Shown: positions 1 through 8,850, numbered from the stretch's first letter. The stretch is DNA of 18,989 nt from an uncultured Collinsella sp. (GCA_902492855.1 CABUMU010000030.1:1-18989), one strand, 5' to 3'. Made by a program: numbers and translations. Notes: generated by a model not told the origin, from the sequence alone.

Positions 1-996
1 ACGTATCAGGCCTTTTTGGGACTTGGCATCGCTGCCGCCATTGCGTTGCTGCTTATGCCGTGGTGGATCAAGCTGCTGAAGGTCGAGGGTATCGGCCAGC
101 AGGTTCGAGCCGACGGCCCCAAGCGTCATTTGATTAAACAGGGTACGCCTACCATGGGCGGCGTCATCATCCTTGTCGCGATCTCGCTGACCTGCCTGCT
201 GATGGGCAAGCTCACCACCGAGCTTGTGCTCGTGCTGCTTGCAACGCTGGCCACCGGCGTTCTGGGTCTCATCGACGATCTGACCTCCGTCACGCATGGT
301 CGTTCGCTCGGCCTGACGCCTCACGCCAAGATGATCGGTCTGACCATCATCTGCGTCACCTTTACCGTGCTCGCCGTCAATTGGTGCGGCGTCGCCCCCG
401 AGATTCGTTTTCCCGGCGGCCTGACGATTGACCTCGGTGTTCTTTCGACCACCATCTGCGGCCTTTCGTTTCCGTGGCTCTACATTGTATTTTGCTGGCT
501 GATGATCGCCGGTCTTTCCAATGCCGTGAACCTGACCGATGGTCTGGACGGCCTTGCCGGCGGCACTTCCATGATCGCCATGCTCGCCATGGCCGCCATG
601 GCGTTTTTGCACGGTGACGTGAACCTGTCCATCTTCTGCACGGCGTGCGCCGGTGCCTGCCTGGGCTTTTTGTGGTTCAATTGCTACCCGGCGAGCATCT
701 TTATGGGCGATACCGGCTCGCTTGCCCTGGGTGCCGCTTTTGCCTGCACCTCCATCATGACCAACACCGAGGTCGTTTCCCTCATCATCGGTGGTCTGTT
801 TATCGTCGAGACCCTGTCGGTCATGATCCAGGTCGTCTATTTCCACTTTACGCACAAGCGCGTCTTCCTTATGGCGCCCATTCATCATCATTTCGAAAAG
901 AAGGGCTGGGCCGAGACCAAGGTCGTTATCCGTTTTTGGATTATCGCCGCGGCCTTTGGCGCCGTTGGCCTCGCCCTGTTCTTCCAGTTGGGATAG
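1..996 (+). CDS. mraY: MraY, phospho-MurNAc-pentapeptide translocase (5' partial)
   Basis: Transfers phospho-MurNAc-pentapeptide from UDP to undecaprenyl phosphate at the inner face of the membrane, making lipid I. The reading frame is open from base 1, and the first codons (TYQAFLGLG) already look like the first membrane helix, so only a few N-terminal residues are missing; the TTG at 16 is not the start. Visible family marks are the DGPKRHLIKQGTPTMGG loop near 112-162, the catalytic NAVNLTDGLDGLAGG segment near 520-565, the MGDTGSLALG segment near 703-740 and the APIHHHFEKKGW block near 877-910. Many hydrophobic stretches fit a polytopic protein. It is the first gene of the run and murD follows after 9 nt. 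Identification is secure. Confidence 0.97.
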   Translation, partial: TYQAFLGLGIAAAIALLLMPWWIKLLKVEGIGQQVRADGPKRHLIKQGTPTMGGVIILVAISLTCLLMGKLTTELVLVLLATLATGVLGLIDDLTSVTHGRSLGLTPHAKMIGLTIICVTFTVLAVNWCGVAPEIRFPGGLTIDLGVLSTTICGLSFPWLYIVFCWLMIAGLSNAVNLTDGLDGLAGGTSMIAMLAMAAMAFLHGDVNLSIFCTACAGACLGFLWFNCYPASIFMGDTGSLALGAAFACTSIMTNTEVVSLIIGGLFIVETLSVMIQVVYFHFTHKRVFLMAPIHHHFEKKGWAETKVVIRFWIIAAAFGAVGLALFFQLG

Positions 997-1005
997 TGGT
1001 CTTTC

Positions 1006-2412
1006 ATGTCTCTTGCTGATGTCTTTAGCCTGCTTGTTTTGGGGCAGGGTAAATCCGGTCTCGATGTCGCCCGTTGGGCGTTGGCTCACCCCGAGCGCGT
1101 GAGCGCCACGACCGTGTATGGCGGCGGTACCTCCGAGCCCAATGACGCCACACGTGCGCTCGAGGCGCAGGGCGCGTCGTTTGTCTACGGCACCGAGCAG
1201 GTCGAGGGTGCCTATGACGTGTGCGTGACATGCCCGGGTATCTCGGAGTTTTCGGCCTTCTTTAAGGCCGGTCGTGAGCATGCCGCTCAGATTATGGGCG
1301 AGCCCGAGTTTGCCTATCGCCTGTCTCCCCAAAATTGGATCGCCATCACGGGCACCAACGGCAAGACAACTACCACGTCGCTGACAGATTATCTGCTCAA
1401 GGCCGCCGGTGAAGCCAGCGTGGCCGTCGGCAATATCGGTGAGCCGCCGGTGAACGAGATCGACGGCCGCGCACACAATGAGTGGTTTGTGGCCGAGCTG
1501 TCGAGTTATCAGATTGCTACGACCGACGAGCTTCATCCTCGCGTGGCGGTACTGCTCAACATCACGCCCGACCACCTGGGCTGGCATAAGAGCCACAAGA
1601 ACTATGCGCTTGCCAAGATCAAGTTGTTCGAGAATATGGTCGACGACGACCTCGTGGTTATCGACGTTGAGGATGCCGGCATCCATGAGTTCGATGAGTA
1701 CATCTACACACCGGGTCGCCGTATCTGCAAGGTCGCTTTTGACGAGCCCGAGGGTGCAGACGCCGCCTTTGTGCGCGACGGTAAGATGGTCGTGCGCCTG
1801 AGGGGTGTCGAGACTCAGCTTGTCGCCACGTCCGAGCTCAAGATCTCGGGCCATCACAATGTCATCAATGCCCTATGTGCCGCCACGGCTGCTCTGGCCG
1901 TCGGTGCCGATCCCGAGGGCATTTGCCGCGGTTTGGCATCGTTCCAGCCACTCGAACACCGCGTGGAACCCTGCGGCGAGATCGATGGCGTGCGCTACGT
2001 CAACGATTCCAAGGCAACGAACACCGATGCAGTCGAAAAGGCCCTGACGGCGTTTCCCGACGACGATGTGATTTTGCTGCTCGGCGGCCACGATAAGGGT
2101 ACGCCGCTTGCGGACTTTGCCCGCGTCGTTATGGACAACGTGCGCTCGGTCGTTTGCTTTGGCGATGCGCGCGAGCGCTTTACCGCCGCTATGGACGAGG
2201 CCGATGTCGATGGTGACGTGGATATCGCCCAGGCCGATGATCTGCGCGATGCCGTTGACGTTGCCCGCTCACTCTCGAGCCGCGGCGACGTGATCCTGCT
2301 TTCGCCCGCCTGCTCTTCGTTTGACGAGTTCTCGGGCTACGAGGAGCGCGGTCGCGTGTTTAAGGACTACGTTGTCCAGCTTGCCGCAGCAGCGAAATCG
2401 CAAACGGAATAG
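1006..2412 (+). CDS. murD: MurD, UDP-MurNAc-L-alanine:D-glutamate ligase
   Basis: ATP-dependent cytoplasmic ligase that adds D-glutamate to UDP-MurNAc-L-Ala. The 468-residue length is normal for the family. It has an N-terminal nucleotide-binding fold (LGQGKSG near residues 12-18), the Mur-ligase P-loop ITGTNGKTTTTS (114-125), the LNITPDHLGWH motif (184-194), the NDSKATN segment and a GGHDKG segment (360-365) in the C-terminal domain. ATG 1006 begins just before the first fold and lies 9 nt after the mraY stop. The Shine-Dalgarno is weak, so translational coupling to mraY is likely. The order mraY-murD-ftsW-murG is the classic dcw order. Confidence 0.96.
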   Translation: MSLADVFSLLVLGQGKSGLDVARWALAHPERVSATTVYGGGTSEPNDATRALEAQGASFVYGTEQVEGAYDVCVTCPGISEFSAFFKAGREHAAQIMGEPEFAYRLSPQNWIAITGTNGKTTTTSLTDYLLKAAGEASVAVGNIGEPPVNEIDGRAHNEWFVAELSSYQIATTDELHPRVAVLLNITPDHLGWHKSHKNYALAKIKLFENMVDDDLVVIDVEDAGIHEFDEYIYTPGRRICKVAFDEPEGADAAFVRDGKMVVRLRGVETQLVATSELKISGHHNVINALCAATAALAVGADPEGICRGLASFQPLEHRVEPCGEIDGVRYVNDSKATNTDAVEKALTAFPDDDVILLLGGHDKGTPLADFARVVMDNVRSVVCFGDARERFTAAMDEADVDGDVDIAQADDLRDAVDVARSLSSRGDVILLSPACSSFDEFSGYEERGRVFKDYVVQLAAAAKSQTE

Positions 2413-2421
2413 GGGTTGCCG

Positions 2422-3942
2422 GTGAGAGAGGAGAGCCCCCGAAGTGATATGAGGAGGCCCGACTCGGACCGTGCTTCCTCGCTGCGTAGCACGCCGCGTT
2501 CCGGACGCGGCGGGCAGACGTTCAGTGAGCGCTATATTGCCGGCGTCCCCGCCCGCATCATGCGCCCCCGTTTGATATTTATGGCTTGCCTGTTTAGCTT
2601 GGTTTGCTTTGGCTTGCTGATGGTGTACTCGGCATCTTCGGTCGAGGCACTGCACGAGAATGGTTCGGCGACGTTTTTCCTGTTTCGACAAGCCGCGTTT
2701 GCCGGAGTTGGCGTGCTGGCTATGGTTGCCATCGTGCGCATCTTGCCGGACAGTTGGTTTGGGGAAGACGTGCTCAGGATCTTCCTCATGGGCATGATAG
2801 GGCTACTGGTTCTGGTGTTCTTTATGGGTAGCGGCAGTCGTGGCGCCACGCGCTGGCTCAACATCGCCGGTATTCAGTTCCAGCCGTCTGAGTTTTTAAA
2901 GCCGTTCGCCATCGCGTATTCGGCCATCATGCTCGACCGCATCTTTTCGCCCGGCGGCAACATTAACGAGTTTCTTCGCAAGATGGGCGTCTACCTGGGC
3001 ATTTCGCTCTTTCTGATTTTTGTTCAGCCCGATTTTGGCACCGTTCTGATCATCTTGTTGACCCTCATGTGCATGGCGTTGTTTGCGGGATTGGACCCCA
3101 AATATATCGTTTGGACGGTCGTTGCCGGCATCGCCGTCATTGCGATCGCCCTTATCGCCGAGCCGTATCGTATGACGCGTGTCGAGGTTGCTTGGAATCC
3201 TTGGGCAGACGAATATGGTGACGGCTATCAGGCCACGCTTGCCATCATGGCGTTTGCCTCGGGTGGCCTGTTCGGTCGCGGTATCGGCAATTCCACCATG
3301 AAGTACTCGTATTTGCCCGAGGCGCATAACGACTACATCTTGGCTATTATCGGCGAGGAAGTTGGCTTTATCGGAACCGTGCTGTTCTTCTTGGTGTTTG
3401 CGATGCTGATCTACTCGGCGTTTCGCATTGCCGAGCAGGCGACCGACCGTCGCGGAGCACTTATGGCATCGGGTTCCGCGGTCATCCTTGCGGTGCAGTT
3501 TTTGATCAACGCGCTGGGCATTCTCAATGTGTTTCCCATGACGGGCAAGCCGCTGCCGTTTATTAGCTACGGCGGCTCCTCGATTATTGTGTCGCTTATG
3601 CTCGCCGGTCTGATCCTGCGCGTTTCGTATGAGAGCGCCCGTCGCGATGAGTACGACCGTCGCCGCGAGAGCTTTGCCGTTATGGATGAGAGTACCGCCG
3701 GCGTGCCCCACGTGCGCGGCGAGCGATCTTCTCGCAACGGCTTTACCGTTCTGGATGGCTCTGCGACCGAGCCGGCAGCCCGTCCGCGTCAGCGAACGGC
3801 GCCGCAAGGTCGTCCGCAGCGCCCCACTCCTCGCAATGCGGGCGGCGGATATAATCGAATCGATTTGAATTCGGACCCGTCGGCGCGTCTGCGCACCGAT
3901 GACCAGGGACCGCGTGTACGAAGGGATTACCATGACCGATAA
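2422..3942 (+). CDS. ftsW: FtsW, SEDS-family septal peptidoglycan polymerase
   Basis: Polytopic SEDS protein that polymerises lipid II at the septum together with a class B PBP. About ten hydrophobic segments run from residue 47 to about 400. The family block PLPFISYGGSS begins near residue 377, and AHNDYILAIIGEEVGF marks the large extracellular loop. I chose GTG 2422 because AGGGG (2411-2415) lies 6 nt upstream; TTG 2416 abuts that site, and ATG 2449 has only a distant GGAG. At 506 residues it is longer than a typical FtsW of about 400. The excess is a basic N-terminus of about 46 residues and a C-terminal tail of about 100 residues rich in Arg, Pro and Gln. The 3' end overlaps murG by 11 nt. 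RodA is the main alternative, but the neighbours favour FtsW. Confidence 0.93.
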   Translation: MREESPRSDMRRPDSDRASSLRSTPRSGRGGQTFSERYIAGVPARIMRPRLIFMACLFSLVCFGLLMVYSASSVEALHENGSATFFLFRQAAFAGVGVLAMVAIVRILPDSWFGEDVLRIFLMGMIGLLVLVFFMGSGSRGATRWLNIAGIQFQPSEFLKPFAIAYSAIMLDRIFSPGGNINEFLRKMGVYLGISLFLIFVQPDFGTVLIILLTLMCMALFAGLDPKYIVWTVVAGIAVIAIALIAEPYRMTRVEVAWNPWADEYGDGYQATLAIMAFASGGLFGRGIGNSTMKYSYLPEAHNDYILAIIGEEVGFIGTVLFFLVFAMLIYSAFRIAEQATDRRGALMASGSAVILAVQFLINALGILNVFPMTGKPLPFISYGGSSIIVSLMLAGLILRVSYESARRDEYDRRRESFAVMDESTAGVPHVRGERSSRNGFTVLDGSATEPAARPRQRTAPQGRPQRPTPRNAGGGYNRIDLNSDPSARLRTDDQGPRVRRDYHDR

Positions 3943-5047
3943 GATGACCGTTGCTATTGCAGCTGGCGGCACGGCAGGACATATCAACCCCGCGCTCGCC
4001 TTGGCCGAGGAGCTGCGTGACCGCGGTCATCACGTTGTGTTCGTGGGCCAATCGCGCAAGCTCGAGGGCCGTCTGGTTCCCGAGGCCGGATTCGATTTTG
4101 TGCCCATCACGGTCACGGGCTTCGATCGCTCCCGTCCCTGGACGGCACTGACCTCGCTGTGGCGCGTCAACAAGGCGAAGCGCGCGCTTGCCCGTCACTT
4201 CTCGAAGGTCGGTAAGCCCGATGCCGCTATCGGCTTTGGTGCTTACGTTGAGGTCCCGCTGCTGGGTTGGTGCAAGGGCGCCGGCGTTCCGTATCTGCTG
4301 CACGAGCAGAACTCTGTTCCGGGTCTGGCCAACAAGATGATGAACTCCCACGCCGCCCGCGTGTGCATCTCGGTGCCGGCAGCGCGTTCGGTCTTTGAGC
4401 GCGAAGGTGACCCTGACCACGTGCTCATGACCGGTAACCCCGTACGTCGCTCGGTGATCGAGGGCAATCGCGCTCGCGGCCGCAAGGCACTTGGTGTTCC
4501 CGAGGACGCTACGCTGCTGCTCGTCTTTGGCGGTTCACTTGGCGCCCAGCACCTCAACGAGCGCGTGGTTTCGCTCAAAAACGAGCTGCTTTCGCGCAAG
4601 AACCTCTATGTGTTGCATTCGACGGGTGCCGACGGCTTTGAGGAGACCGAGCGCGCTTTGGCGCTGACGCCCGAGGAGGCGAAGCGCTATCGTGTCCAGC
4701 CCTACATCGACAACATGGGCGATATGCTGGCTGCGGCCGATTTGGTGCTCTCGCGTTCCGGTGCCTCGAGCGTGGCCGAGATCGCCGCGCTTGCCGTGCC
4801 CTCGGTGCTCGTGCCGTATCCGCACGCGACGGCCGACCACCAGACCACGAATGCCCGTTACCTGGTCGATGCCGGTGCCGGCGTGCTTTGCGCCGATGCC
4901 GATATCGATGCCCCTGCCTTTGCCGACGAGCTGCTGCACCTGATCGATGACGCTGCGGCGCGTGATGCGATGCGTCAGGCGGCGCGTGGCTTGGCCCAGG
5001 ACCGTGCCGCCGCACTTTTGGCCGATGCGGTAGAGGGATTGCGTTAG
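3932..5047 (+). CDS. murG: MurG, lipid II-forming GlcNAc transferase
   Basis: Peripheral membrane GT-B glycosyltransferase that adds GlcNAc from UDP-GlcNAc to lipid I, giving lipid II. Motifs in order: AAGGTAGHINPA (residues 10-21, glycine loop 1 with His17), GFGAYVEVP (101-109), HEQNSVPG (124-131), GGSLGAQ (200-206, second glycine loop) and SRSGASSVAE (274-283) in the UDP-GlcNAc site. With 371 residues it is close to family length. The frame stays open upstream to 3899, but ATG 3932 is preceded by AAGGG at a 6-nt spacing and starts directly at the first strand. ATG 3944 is a weaker alternative. It overlaps the ftsW stop, which indicates coupled translation. Confidence 0.96.
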   Translation: MTDKMTVAIAAGGTAGHINPALALAEELRDRGHHVVFVGQSRKLEGRLVPEAGFDFVPITVTGFDRSRPWTALTSLWRVNKAKRALARHFSKVGKPDAAIGFGAYVEVPLLGWCKGAGVPYLLHEQNSVPGLANKMMNSHAARVCISVPAARSVFEREGDPDHVLMTGNPVRRSVIEGNRARGRKALGVPEDATLLLVFGGSLGAQHLNERVVSLKNELLSRKNLYVLHSTGADGFEETERALALTPEEAKRYRVQPYIDNMGDMLAAADLVLSRSGASSVAEIAALAVPSVLVPYPHATADHQTTNARYLVDAGAGVLCADADIDAPAFADELLHLIDDAAARDAMRQAARGLAQDRAAALLADAVEGLR

Positions 5048-5144
5048 TTAGACGGGATATCGCCGGTCGCCCTCGCGCGGATGCGGTAGGTGCGGTACAG
5101 TTATCGGGTTACAGGCAGTGTTTACGCAAGGAGTACACGAGCAC

Positions 5145-6563
5145 ATGGCTGATTCCCAGACTGCAACCTCCGCGCCCGAGTTCAAGAGCGCCCATTTTAT
5201 CGGTATCGGTGGCGCCGGCATGAGCGGCATCGCCCTCGTCCTGCACGAGCGCGGTTATACCGTTACTGGCTCCGACCTTAAGACGTCGCGCTATATTCGC
5301 CAGCTTACCCGCGCCGGCGTGAAGGTCCACGTGGGCCATGAGGCTGCGACGATCGACGAGGTCAAGCCCGACGTGGTTGTGGTCTCCACCGCTATTCCCG
5401 AGTCCAACCCCGAGCTCGTGCGTGCACGCGAGCTGGGTATTCCCGTGTGGCCCCGCGCCAAGATGCTCTCGGCTCTGGGCCACGGCTACACCACCGTCGC
5501 CGTTGCCGGCACGCACGGCAAGACCACGACGTCTTCGATGTGCGCCACGATGCTCGATCGCATGGGTCTGGACCCCAGCTTTTTGATCGGCGGCATCGTC
5601 GAGGGCTACGACACCAACGGCAAGAACGGCTCGGGTGACTACTTTGTCGCCGAGGCCGACGAGTCCGACAGCTCGTTCCTGTTCCTGAACCCCAACGTGG
5701 TCATCGTGACCAACGTCGAGGCCGACCATCTCGATCACTACTCGGGCATCGAGGAGATCGAGGCCACCTTTGCCAAGTTTATGGGTCTGGTGGGCGAGGA
5801 CGGCACCGTCATTGTTTGCGGCGAGGACCCGCATCTGGTCGAGCTCGCCAAGTCGACGGGCCGTCATGTGCTTTCCTATGGCTTTGCCGAGAACAACGAC
5901 ATCGTCTGCGTACATCCGGATGTCAAGGGCATCCAGAGCGACTTTATCGTTCGCTTTGAGGACGGCACCGAGCACGCTGTCGAGATCAAGAGCAACCCCG
6001 GTCGTCACAACATGCTCAACGCCACGGCCGTCTTGACCGTCGCCCATGTCCTTGGCCTCGATATCGACGCCGCCGCTAAGGCACTTTCGAGTTTTGAGGG
6101 CGTCCGCCGTCGCTTTACCCACGTGGGCGATATCGACGGCATCACGGTGGTTGACGATTACGGCCATCATCCCACCGAGATCAAGGCGACGCTCGCTGCT
6201 GCCTCTTCGCTGGGCTACAAACATGTCGACGTTGTGTTCCAACCGCACCGCTATTCGCGCCTGCAGGCTCTGTGCGATGACTTTGCCGATGCCTTTGCCA
6301 ACGCCGACAAGCTGCTGCTGATCGATGTGTTCTCCGCCGGCGAGATGCCGATCCCGGGCGTTACCTCCAAGATGCTCGCAGATACCGTTCGCGCCAAGCA
6401 CCCCGGCAAGGAGGTCGTGTACTGCTCCAGCCGTCTTGAGCTCAACCAGGAGCTTGAGAATCTCGTGGGCGAGGGCGACCTGCTGCTCACCATGGGTGCC
6501 GGTGACGTTACGACCGTCGGCCCCGAGTTCATCGAGTATCTGACTGCCAAGAAAGACGCTTAA
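5145..6563 (+). CDS. murC: MurC, UDP-MurNAc:L-alanine ligase
   Basis: First of the Mur ligases: it adds L-alanine to UDP-MurNAc in the cytoplasm using ATP. Key segments are GIGGAGMSG (20-28, N-terminal nucleotide fold), AGTHGKTTTSS (121-131, P-loop), EADESDSSF (170-178), NVEADHLDHY (190-199), PGRHNMLNA (near 285) and DDYGHHPTEI in the C-terminal domain. At 472 residues it is of normal length. ATG 5145 has AAGGAG 11 nt upstream; the in-frame GTG at 5118 lacks a good ribosome site and would add non-conserved sequence. A 97-nt gap separates it from murG, the largest inside the mraY-ftsQ run. The gap could hold a promoter, but I see no convincing -35/-10 pair there. Confidence 0.97.
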   Translation: MADSQTATSAPEFKSAHFIGIGGAGMSGIALVLHERGYTVTGSDLKTSRYIRQLTRAGVKVHVGHEAATIDEVKPDVVVVSTAIPESNPELVRARELGIPVWPRAKMLSALGHGYTTVAVAGTHGKTTTSSMCATMLDRMGLDPSFLIGGIVEGYDTNGKNGSGDYFVAEADESDSSFLFLNPNVVIVTNVEADHLDHYSGIEEIEATFAKFMGLVGEDGTVIVCGEDPHLVELAKSTGRHVLSYGFAENNDIVCVHPDVKGIQSDFIVRFEDGTEHAVEIKSNPGRHNMLNATAVLTVAHVLGLDIDAAAKALSSFEGVRRRFTHVGDIDGITVVDDYGHHPTEIKATLAAASSLGYKHVDVVFQPHRYSRLQALCDDFADAFANADKLLLIDVFSAGEMPIPGVTSKMLADTVRAKHPGKEVVYCSSRLELNQELENLVGEGDLLLTMGAGDVTTVGPEFIEYLTAKKDA

Positions 6564-6568
6564 ACCCT

Positions 6569-7480
6569 ATGGGTCTGTTTAACGCCGTCATGGCGCTTTC
6601 GGGCATGATCGACACGGACGTGGTCGAGGACGAACGTCTTGCACGCCATACAAGCTATCGTATCGGCGGCAAGGCCGACCTCTTTGTGACGTGCCATAGC
6701 TACCATGCCCTGCGTCGCGCCGTGGCGGTGCTTGACCGCGAGCAGGTGCCGTGGGTGATTATCGGCAAGGGGTCCAATCTGTTGGTTGCCGATGTCGGTT
6801 ATCGCGGCGCCGTTATTTCGCTGGGACGTGAGTTTCAGCGCACGGTTGTTGCCGAGGACGGCTGCACGCTGACCGTTGGTGCGGGCGTGATGTTCGCGCG
6901 TTTGGTCAACGACGCCTTGTCGCGTGGGCTTTCGGGCCTTGAGTTCGCGGTCGGTATTCCCGGTTCGGTCGGCGGCGCCGTGTCCATGAACGCAGGTACG
7001 CGGACCGAGTGGATCGGCTCCCTTATCGAGGACGTGGTCACGTTTGATCCGGCTTCCGGTATTAAGCACTATGCAGGGTCCGAGATCGCTTGGGGGTATC
7101 GCGAGTGCAGCCTGCCGCGTAACGAGATCATTCTCGAGTGCGTGCTTAAACTCAAGCCCGCGCCCAAGGCCGATATCCGTGAGCGCATGGAGCGGTACCT
7201 GACGCGCCGCAAGCGCACGCAGCCCATGGGCCGTGCATCCTGCGGATCGGTCTTTCGCAACCCGCCCGACGCAAGCGTGGGCAAGTTGATTGAGGATTGT
7301 GGATTAAAGGGTTTTTCGGTTGGCGGTGCGGAAGTTTCGCCCGTACACGCTAATTTTATCGTTAATAACGGAACCGCCTCGGCCGATGACGTGGCCGCGG
7401 TTATCAGGCATGTGCACGGAAAGGTGAGGGAGGCGTATGGCATCGAGCTCAGACCGGAAGTTAAATTCCTCGGCTTCTAG
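6569..7480 (+). CDS. murB: MurB, UDP-N-acetylenolpyruvoylglucosamine reductase
   Basis: FAD-dependent, NADPH-using reductase that converts UDP-GlcNAc-enolpyruvate into UDP-MurNAc, the substrate of MurC next door. FAD-binding segments are RIGGKADLF (31-39), GKGSNLL (66-72) and GIPGSVGGAVSMNAG (129-143). The proton-donor serine is in SCGSVFRNP (224-232, likely Ser227), and the catalytic glutamate is probably Glu297 in RPEVKFLGF at the C-terminus. The 303-residue length and this ending fit the short type II MurB. ATG 6569 lies 5 nt after the murC stop without a strong Shine-Dalgarno, so coupling to murC is likely. The 3' end overlaps ftsQ by 44 nt. Confidence 0.96.
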   Translation: MGLFNAVMALSGMIDTDVVEDERLARHTSYRIGGKADLFVTCHSYHALRRAVAVLDREQVPWVIIGKGSNLLVADVGYRGAVISLGREFQRTVVAEDGCTLTVGAGVMFARLVNDALSRGLSGLEFAVGIPGSVGGAVSMNAGTRTEWIGSLIEDVVTFDPASGIKHYAGSEIAWGYRECSLPRNEIILECVLKLKPAPKADIRERMERYLTRRKRTQPMGRASCGSVFRNPPDASVGKLIEDCGLKGFSVGGAEVSPVHANFIVNNGTASADDVAAVIRHVHGKVREAYGIELRPEVKFLGF

Positions 7481-8702
7481 AGCATCGAAACCAACCTTCC
7501 GCCGCGCCGGAGGGCGTTCCGGCGCACCTGCCCAGTCTCAACACAAGCCCGCCTTGTCCTCCAAGTCTGTTGGGTCCGTCCGTCCTGCCAAGCGCCCGGT
7601 CGTCGGCTCTCAGCTGGGGGGACGCCCCGCTTCTAAAAAGACGAGTCGTCCGGCTCCGCGTCCTTCGGTGACGCCCAAGCCGGCGATGGGCACCAAGACC
7701 TCCCGATCCATGGCGACGCCCAAGCCTTCGCTGGGAGCTCGTGCGCCGCATGCCAGCCGTACGTTGGCTGGCACTAAGCCGCGTTCACTGACATCGGTAC
7801 CCGCTGCCAAGGCGTCTTCGGCAAAAAAGGGCATCAATCCTCTGTCATCGCTCGGTGCCATGGCAGGTAAGGCGACCGACGCCGCTTCTGCCATGAAGGG
7901 TAAGGGCAAGATCGCGGGCGGCATCCTGGCAGCCGTGGCCGTACTTGCCATTATTGCCATCGTCGTCATCAACTCTGGCCTGTTTTCCGCCACCGATATT
8001 CAGATTCATGGCAGCGAGCATGTGACCAAGCACGACGCCATGCAGCTCATCAGTCTTCCCGAGAACACGTCGCTCTTTAACGTGGATCCCGATCAGATCA
8101 CCGAGGGCCTCAAGCAAAACCCATGGGTCTCGGGCGTGGATGTCCAGCGCCAGTTTCCCCATACGCTTATCATCACGCCGACGGAGCGTAAAGTTACCGC
8201 CATTGCGTATATCAGCTCCGATGACCTTGCTTGGGCTATCGGAGACGATGACACCTGGATCGCTCCGCTGTCGACGTCTGTCGAGGTGGACGACCAGGGG
8301 AACGTCATTACATCGGGGGAGGGTGCCAACACCCTGACCGGCATCGATGCGGCCCTGGCGCTTGCCAAGCACTACGGCGCCGTGCTGTTGACTGACGTCT
8401 CGGCCGATGTCGCACCGGTTTCGGGTCGGGCGGTGAGCTCCAAGGCCGTCAAGGCCGGCCTGGATTACGCACGCGGTTTTTCGAGCGAGTTCTTGGACCA
8501 GGTGAAGGATATTTCCACACCTTCCGTTGAGGCTATCTCGGCAAATCTCGACAACGGCGTTGAGGTGTCGCTGGGCGATTCGGACGATATCGCCAAGAAA
8601 GAACGCATCGTGACCAAGCTGCTTTCGCAGGTAGAGGGCGTGACCTATATCAATGTGCGCTCTCCGGGCAACTACACGTTTAGGAACGCACCGACCGCCT
8701 AG
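7437..8702 (+). CDS. ftsQ: FtsQ/DivIB-type divisome protein with POTRA domain
   Basis: Bitopic division protein expected to scaffold FtsB, FtsL and the FtsW-PBP pair from outside the membrane. The layout is a Lys/Arg/Ala/Pro/Ser-rich cytoplasmic part (1 to about 155), one membrane helix (about 160-180, GGILAAVAVLAIIAIVVI), a POTRA domain (about 182-255, starting FSATDIQIHGSEHVTKHDA) and a C-terminal beta domain. The 421-residue length is large because of the N-terminal extension. ATG 7437 is preceded by AGGGAGG and overlaps the murB end by 44 nt; later starts cannot be excluded because the extension is low-complexity. A 12-base stretch, GACGCCCAAGCC, recurs in frame at 7670 and 7715. The family call rests on the POTRA segment and gene order. 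Confidence 0.88.
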   Translation: MASSSDRKLNSSASRASKPTFRRAGGRSGAPAQSQHKPALSSKSVGSVRPAKRPVVGSQLGGRPASKKTSRPAPRPSVTPKPAMGTKTSRSMATPKPSLGARAPHASRTLAGTKPRSLTSVPAAKASSAKKGINPLSSLGAMAGKATDAASAMKGKGKIAGGILAAVAVLAIIAIVVINSGLFSATDIQIHGSEHVTKHDAMQLISLPENTSLFNVDPDQITEGLKQNPWVSGVDVQRQFPHTLIITPTERKVTAIAYISSDDLAWAIGDDDTWIAPLSTSVEVDDQGNVITSGEGANTLTGIDAALALAKHYGAVLLTDVSADVAPVSGRAVSSKAVKAGLDYARGFSSEFLDQVKDISTPSVEAISANLDNGVEVSLGDSDDIAKKERIVTKLLSQVEGVTYINVRSPGNYTFRNAPTA

Positions 8703-8707
8703 TATCC

Positions 8708-8744
8708 TAAACGGCTTTGTTGAGGGGCCATACCACGCCGTTTA
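8708..8744 (+). terminator. Possible weak terminator or attenuator after ftsQ
   Basis: An 8-base perfect inverted repeat, TAAACGGC (8708-8715) and GCCGTTTA (8737-8744), encloses a 21-base loop just after the ftsQ stop and is followed by a T/G-rich stretch (TCTGGTTTGTTTGGTTTTC). The long loop and interrupted T-tract make it a poor intrinsic terminator. It could attenuate readthrough from the mur/fts run into ftsZ. Confidence 0.35.
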
Positions 8745-8850
8745 TCTGGTTTGTTTGGTTTTCACGGTCAATTATTTGACTGATACGTTCATAATGTGCA
8801 AACATAATACGGTTTACCTTTGCATTTACTTTCAACCTGAAGGTTAATGT
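8745..8850 (+). promoter_or_regulatory. AT-rich ftsZ promoter region
   Basis: This is an AT-rich island in an otherwise GC-rich window, directly upstream of ftsZ. It contains TTGACT (8776-8781, five of six matches to a -35 box) and two identical CATAAT hexamers (8790-8795 and 8803-8808) that match a -10 box at five of six positions. The TTGACT to second CATAAT spacing is 21 bp, longer than the usual 16-18, so no single pair is convincing. ATTAT (8771-8775) is inverted relative to the ATAAT inside both hexamers. A promoter here is likely; its exact boxes are not settled. Confidence 0.45.

Noticed and set aside
5048..5144. Promoter in the murG-murC gap
   Set aside because: GCGGTA occurs twice 9 nt apart, but no acceptable -35/-10 pair or hairpin was found.
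5109..6401. 430-codon open frame on the minus strand opposite murC
   Set aside because: It mirrors MurC codon bias, has no domain and no plausible ribosome site, and lies within an unmistakable gene.
8653..8847. Small 64-codon open frame over the ftsQ end and ftsZ leader
   Set aside because: No ribosome site; it overlaps ftsQ and the AT-rich promoter region, and the sequence does not look like a conserved small protein.
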